A stretch of 64,000 nt of DNA. Origin: Klebsiella variicola. GTDB taxonomy: Bacteria > Pseudomonadota > Gammaproteobacteria > Enterobacterales > Enterobacteriaceae. The first letter of the stretch is position 1; each line of letters opens with the position of its first letter. Location of the stretch: contig NZ_CP010523.2 in the NCBI RefSeq assembly GCF_000828055.2, positions 2,852,001 to 2,916,000 on the forward strand, given 5' to 3'. Shown piece after piece: positions 60,296-64,000 of the stretch. The translations under genes were made by a program, and so were the position numbers. The notes beneath the pieces were generated by a model. It was not told where the DNA came from. It worked only from the letters and a program-made list of their open reading frames with translations, and searched no databases.

Positions 60296-60318
60296 AAATA
60301 GTATGTTGTAACTAAGGT
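60296..60318 (+). other. Replication termination (Ter) site
   Basis: The core AGTATGTTGTAACTAA matches the E. coli TerB core (GTATGTTGTAACTA identical). It overlaps the promoter and leader of tus, as TerB does in E. coli, so Tus binding would also autorepress tus. By analogy with TerB, the blocking face points to lower coordinates, so forks moving toward higher coordinates would be arrested. Confidence 0.92.
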
Positions 60319-60324
60319 GAAATG

Positions 60325-61257
60325 ATGGCCAGCTACGATCTTGTTGAACGTCTGAATGATACCTTTCGCCAGATCGAGCTGGAGCTGCAGACGCTCCAGC
60401 AGACATTAAGCAGCTGTCGGCTGCTGGCGGCCCGGGTATTTGAACTGCCGGCGGTCAGTAAGGATGCCGAGCACGATCCGCTGGCGAACATACCGGTGGT
60501 GCAGCACAGCGGCAAGGCGGCGCTGGCCCTCGCCCTGCGCCACTACAGCCATCTGTTTATCCAGCAGCAGTCGGAAAACCGCAGCAGCAAGGCCGCCGTC
60601 CGTCTGCCAGGGGCTATCTGCCTGCAGGTCACCGCCGCGGAGCAGCAGGATCTGCTGGCGCGCATTCAGCATATTAACGCCCTGAAGGCTACCTTCGAGA
60701 AAATCGTCACCGTCGATTCTGGCCTGCCCCCTACTGCCCGTTTTGAATGGGTGCATCGCCACCTGCCGGGCTTGATCACCCTCAGCGCCTACCGCACGCT
60801 GACGCCCCTTATCGACCCGAGCACCATCCGCTTCGGCTGGGCTAATAAACACGTGATCAAGAACCTGACCCGCGACCAGGTATTGATGATGCTGGAGAAA
60901 AGCCTGCAATCACCGCGGGCGGTGCCGCCGTGGACCCGTGAGCAGTGGCAGAGCAAGCTTGAGAGGGAGTATCAGGACATCGCCGCCCTGCCGCAGCGGG
61001 CGCGGCTGAAAATCAAACGGCCGGTGAAAGTGCAGCCGATTGCCCGCGTCTGGTACGCCAGCGAGCAGAAACAGGTGCAGTACGCCTGCCCCAGCCCGCT
61101 GATCGCGCTGATATCCGGCAGCCAGGGGGTCAGCGTCCCGGATATCGGCGAATTGCTGAACTATGACGCCGACAATGTCCAGTACCGCTACAAACCGGAG
61201 GCGCAGTCGCTGAGATTACTTATCCCGCGCCTGCACCTCTGGCTGGCTAGCGAGTAG
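60325..61257 (+). CDS. tus: DNA replication terminus site-binding protein Tus
   Basis: Tus, 310 aa, binds Ter sites and stops replication forks in one direction by a locking interaction. It is collinear with E. coli Tus ([44 protein letters not shown]). Two ATGs (60322, 60325) follow AAGGTGAA; the second matches the E. coli start. Its 3' end overlaps convergent fumC by 11 bp. Confidence 0.96.
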   Translation: MASYDLVERLNDTFRQIELELQTLQQTLSSCRLLAARVFELPAVSKDAEHDPLANIPVVQHSGKAALALALRHYSHLFIQQQSENRSSKAAVRLPGAICLQVTAAEQQDLLARIQHINALKATFEKIVTVDSGLPPTARFEWVHRHLPGLITLSAYRTLTPLIDPSTIRFGWANKHVIKNLTRDQVLMMLEKSLQSPRAVPPWTREQWQSKLEREYQDIAALPQRARLKIKRPVKVQPIARVWYASEQKQVQYACPSPLIALISGSQGVSVPDIGELLNYDADNVQYRYKPEAQSLRLLIPRLHLWLASE

Positions 61258-62647
61258 CCAGGCTGCCAACCATCTCCTCAGGGCGCACCCAGCTGTCGAA
61301 TTCGGCTTCCGTCAGGTAGCCCAGCGCCAGCGCCGAGGCTTTGAGGGTCAGCCCCTCATGGTGCGCTTTTTTAGCGATTTCCGCCGCCTTGTCGTAGCCG
61401 ATATGGGTATTCAGCGCAGTGACCAGCATCAGCGACTCATTGAGCAGCTGGCTGATCCGCTCGCGATTCGGTTCAATACCCACCGCACAGTGCTCGTTAA
61501 AACTTGCCATGCCGTCCGCCAGCAGACGCACCGACTGCAGGAAGTTGTGGATGACCATCGGGCGATAGACGTTAAGCTCAAAGTTGCCGGAGGCGCCACC
61601 GATATTCACCGCCACGTCGTTGCCCATCACCTGGCAGCAGACCATGGTCAGGGCTTCGCACTGGGTTGGGTTAACCTTGCCGGGCATAATCGATGACCCT
61701 GGCTCGTTTTCCGGGATGGCGATTTCGCCAATGCCGCAGCGGGGGCCGGAGGCCAGCCAGCGGACATCGTTAGCGATTTTCATCAGGGACGCCGCCAGGC
61801 CTTTCAGCGCGCCGTGGGCATGGACCAGGGCATCCACAGTGGCCAACGCTTCGAATTTGTTTGGTGCGGTGACAAATGGTTGTCCGCTGAGCGACGCCAG
61901 CTCGGCCGCCACCCGCACGGCATACTCCGGATGGGTATTCAGCCCGGTTCCTACCGCCGTCCCGCCCAGCGCCAGCTCGGCAAGATGCGGCTGACTGGCT
62001 TCGATGTGCTTCAGGCTATGGTCCAGCATCGCCACCCAGCCGGAGATCTCCTGGCCTAACGTGAGCGGCGTGGCGTCCTGCAGATGGGTGCGGCCGATCT
62101 TGACGATATCCCTGAAGGCTACCGCTTTTTCATTGAGCGTCGCCCGCAGCGCCTGCAGCGACGGGATCACTTTTTCCCGCAGGGCAATCAGCGCCGCGAC
62201 GTGCATGGCGGTGGGGAACACGTCATTTGAGCTCTGGCTCTTATTCACATCGTCATTGGGATGAATTTTTCGCGCCATCCCCCGTTCACCGCCCAGCAGT
62301 TCACTGGCGCGGTTGGCCAGCACCTCGTTCATATTCATATTGCTTTGGGTGCCGGAGCCGGTCTGCCAGATAGCCAGCGGGAACTCCTGCGCGTGCTTTC
62401 CGGCGAGGACTTCGTCAGCGGCAGCGACGATCGCCCCGGCTTTCTCCGCCGTCAGCAACCCGAGATCCTGATTAACCTTCGCCGCCGCCCGCTTGGTCAG
62501 CGCCAGGGCGTAAATCAGCTCCCCGGGCATTTTTTCGCTTGATATGCGGAAATGCTCCAGCGAGCGTTGGGTCTGGGCGCCCCAGAGCTTATCGGCCGGG
62601 ACGTCGATGGCGCCCATCGAGTCTTTTTCACTGCGATGCGTTGTCAT
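61247..62647 (-). CDS. fumC: Class II fumarate hydratase
   Basis: Iron-independent, oxygen-stable fumarase of 466 aa in the aspartase/fumarase superfamily. The signature [13 protein letters not shown] and the catalytic-His region [12 protein letters not shown] are intact. The start at 62647 follows AAGGAGAAAGTA; 15 in-frame residues upstream are not part of the protein. It lies downstream of fumA on the same strand, as in E. coli. Confidence 0.96.
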   Translation of the reverse strand: MTTHRSEKDSMGAIDVPADKLWGAQTQRSLEHFRISSEKMPGELIYALALTKRAAAKVNQDLGLLTAEKAGAIVAAADEVLAGKHAQEFPLAIWQTGSGTQSNMNMNEVLANRASELLGGERGMARKIHPNDDVNKSQSSNDVFPTAMHVAALIALREKVIPSLQALRATLNEKAVAFRDIVKIGRTHLQDATPLTLGQEISGWVAMLDHSLKHIEASQPHLAELALGGTAVGTGLNTHPEYAVRVAAELASLSGQPFVTAPNKFEALATVDALVHAHGALKGLAASLMKIANDVRWLASGPRCGIGEIAIPENEPGSSIMPGKVNPTQCEALTMVCCQVMGNDVAVNIGGASGNFELNVYRPMVIHNFLQSVRLLADGMASFNEHCAVGIEPNRERISQLLNESLMLVTALNTHIGYDKAAEIAKKAHHEGLTLKASALALGYLTEAEFDSWVRPEEMVGSLATR

Positions 62648-62760
62648 TACTTTCTCCTTGGATTCAAAGTGCGTCATAGCGACAAAGCTCACCTGCTTAA
62701 AAGACTAAGTATTGGCCAGATTTATAAGTTGTTTTGGTGGTTCGTGCCGCGAAGCGACAT

Positions 62761-62790
62761 AAAAAAGCCGCCCGAAGGGCGGCCCAGACC
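62761..62790 (-). terminator. Terminator on the fumA strand
   Basis: Read on the minus strand, GCCGCCC-TTCG-GGCGGC is followed by six T residues. It lies about 200 bp past fumA and 115 bp before fumC, so it would separate their transcripts. Confidence 0.8.
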
Positions 62791-62815
62791 GCTGACAAAA
62801 TGCAATCGTCGGGAT

Positions 62816-62917
62816 TGCCCGGCGGCGCTGCGCTTGCGCGGGCCTACAGAGAATTGCCTAACTGTTTAATATTGCTGTTTTTCGCAGGCCGGGTAAGGCG
62901 AAAGCCGCCACCCGGCA
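62816..62917. repeat. Pair of inverted REP elements (BIME)
   Basis: A REP sequence (TGCCCGGCGGCGCTGCGC..., 62816-62848) and an inverted copy (AGGCCGGGTAAGGCGAAAGCC..., 62886-62917) lie 37 bp apart in the 337-bp fumC-fumA intergenic region. Such pairs form alternative RNA hairpins and often stabilise upstream mRNA or bind gyrase. A further hairpin (CCGCCC-CGAA-GGGCGG, about 62966-62981) lies just after the fumA stop. Confidence 0.75.
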
Positions 62918-62984
62918 GAAAGGCGATCACAATAACGAAAACCGGTTTGTCATCGGCCAGAGCCGCCCCGAAGGGCGGTCTGGG

Positions 62985-64000
62985 TTACTTCACGCAGCGG
63001 GCGCACTGCGACGTCTGGATCTGCTGGAAGAAGTCATTGCCTTTATCATCGACGAGGATAAACGCCGGGAAATCTTCCACTTCAATTTTCCAGATAGCCT
63101 CCATACCCAGCTCCGGATACGCCACGCACTCGAGGCTACGGATGCTCTGCTGGGCCAGTACCGCCGCCGGGCCGCCGATACTGCCGAGGTAGAAGCCGCC
63201 GTGTTTGTGGCACGCGTCGGTGACCTGCTGGCTGCGGTTGCCTTTCGCCAGCATGATCTTGCTCGCGCCGTGCGACTGCAGCAGATCAACATAAGAATCC
63301 ATGCGCCCTGCGGTGGTCGGTCCCAGAGAGCCGGAGGCGTAACCGTCCGGTGTCTTGGCCGGACCGGCATAGTAGATCGGGTGATCTTTGACGTACTGCG
63401 GCAGTGCTTCACCGCTGTCGATAAGCTCCTTCAGCTTGGCGTGGGCAATATCGCGGGCCACGATAATAGTGCCGCTCAGCGACAAACGGGTGGACACCGG
63501 GTACTGCGACAGCAGCGCCAGGATCTCGCTCATCGGCTGGTTAAGATTCACCTTCACCGCTTCGCCTTCCCCGGCCTGGCGCAGATGCTCAGGGATATAT
63601 TTCCCCGGATTGCTCTCCAGCTTCTCGATCCAGATGCCGTCGCGGTTGATTTTGGCTTTGATGTTGCGGTCGGCGGAACAGGAGACGCCCATCCCTACCG
63701 GGCAGGAAGCGCCGTGACGCGGCAGACGGATCACCCGGATATCGTGGGCGAAGTATTTCCCGCCGAACTGCGCGCCGAGGCCAAGGTTCTGCGCTTCCAG
63801 CAGCAGCTCCTGCTCCAGCTGAATGTCGCGGAACGCCTGGCCATGCTCGTTACCTTCGGTCGGCAGGCCATCGTAGTATTTGGTGGAGGCCAGCTTGACG
63901 GTTTTCAGCGTCGCTTCCGCCGAAGTCCCGCCGATCACAAAGGCGATATGGTACGGCGGACAAGCGGCGGTCCCGAGGGTGCGCATCTTCTCAACCAGAT
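62985..64000 (-). CDS. fumA: Class I fumarate hydratase FumA (3' part; 5' end outside window)
   Basis: C-terminal 337 or so residues of a class I [4Fe-4S] fumarase. The frame is open to the right edge, so the N-terminal about 210 residues, including the first cluster cysteine, are outside. The other cysteines ([18 protein letters not shown]) are present. It differs from the fumarase at 29467-31119 at about 7 percent of residues over this stretch. The position next to fumC matches E. coli fumA. Confidence 0.95.
   Translation of the reverse strand, partial: LVEKMRTLGTAACPPYHIAFVIGGTSAEATLKTVKLASTKYYDGLPTEGNEHGQAFRDIQLEQELLLEAQNLGLGAQFGGKYFAHDIRVIRLPRHGASCPVGMGVSCSADRNIKAKINRDGIWIEKLESNPGKYIPEHLRQAGEGEAVKVNLNQPMSEILALLSQYPVSTRLSLSGTIIVARDIAHAKLKELIDSGEALPQYVKDHPIYYAGPAKTPDGYASGSLGPTTAGRMDSYVDLLQSHGASKIMLAKGNRSQQVTDACHKHGGFYLGSIGGPAAVLAQQSIRSLECVAYPELGMEAIWKIEVEDFPAFILVDDKGNDFFQQIQTSQCARCVK

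Overview
The window is a gene-dense, GC-rich enterobacterial chromosome segment. The gene set points to Klebsiella, most likely the K. pneumoniae complex: a complete malonate decarboxylase operon, a beta-ketoadipate (pca) operon, and close relatives of E. coli asr, ydgU, ydgD, mdtJI, tqsA, smrA, abgRABT, ogt, fnr, uspE, pntAB, ydgH, ydgI, folM, ydgC, rstAB, tus, fumC and fumA. A Ter site sits at the start of tus, so the segment lies in the replication terminus region. I saw no tRNA, rRNA, insertion sequence, prophage or CRISPR array.

Layout. (1) 1-8.2 kb: 3' part of an M32 carboxypeptidase, acid-shock gene asr with an RstA box, tiny ydgU, an unrecognised 34-aa membrane protein, protease ydgD, a GGDEF-EAL membrane protein, spermidine exporter mdtJI and tqsA. 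(2) 8.4-17.8 kb: malonate decarboxylase mdcABCDEFGH, its LysR regulator mdcR, and a Bcr/CflA-type exporter. (3) 17.9-31.2 kb: a C4-dicarboxylate module. It has mqo, a MurQ-like protein lacking the usual catalytic glutamates, the DcuSR sensor pair, a soluble three-domain NADH:fumarate reductase with its own cytosolic ApbE flavin transferase, and, divergently, a DASS dicarboxylate carrier with a class I fumarase. The shared intergenic region holds a perfect FNR box. (4) 31.3-33.9 kb: an MscS-type channel and two tandem REP-bounded repeat units of about 420-440 bp. (5) 33.9-46.1 kb: pcaIJFBDC with divergent pcaR and its operator repeats, smrA, and abgAB-abgT with divergent abgR and a pair of matching operator-like inverted repeats. 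(6) 46.1-49.4 kb: an unrecognised 52-aa membrane protein, ogt, fnr with an autoregulatory FNR box, uspE and a small conserved-looking gene. (7) 49.5-64 kb: pntAB, ydgH, ydgI, folM, ydgC, rstA, an interruption (exported 120-aa protein plus an SDR remnant), rstB, Ter-tus, fumC and the 3' part of fumA.

How the genes connect. FNR, encoded at 47.3 kb, probably switches on the anaerobic C4-dicarboxylate module through its box at 27.69 kb. DcuS keeps the fumarate-binding residues known from E. coli. The route would be dicarboxylate uptake, conversion of malate to fumarate by the class I fumarase, and reduction of fumarate with NADH in the cytosol, needing no quinone. RstA, encoded at 56.8 kb, probably activates asr at 1.6 kb. 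Compared with my memory of the E. coli map, the 8-49 kb stretch separates tqsA from pntB, which are neighbours in E. coli, and brings in the smrA-abg-ogt-fnr-uspE block from elsewhere. That suggests a rearrangement junction near the terminus.

All family names come from recognising protein sequences by eye. No database search was run.
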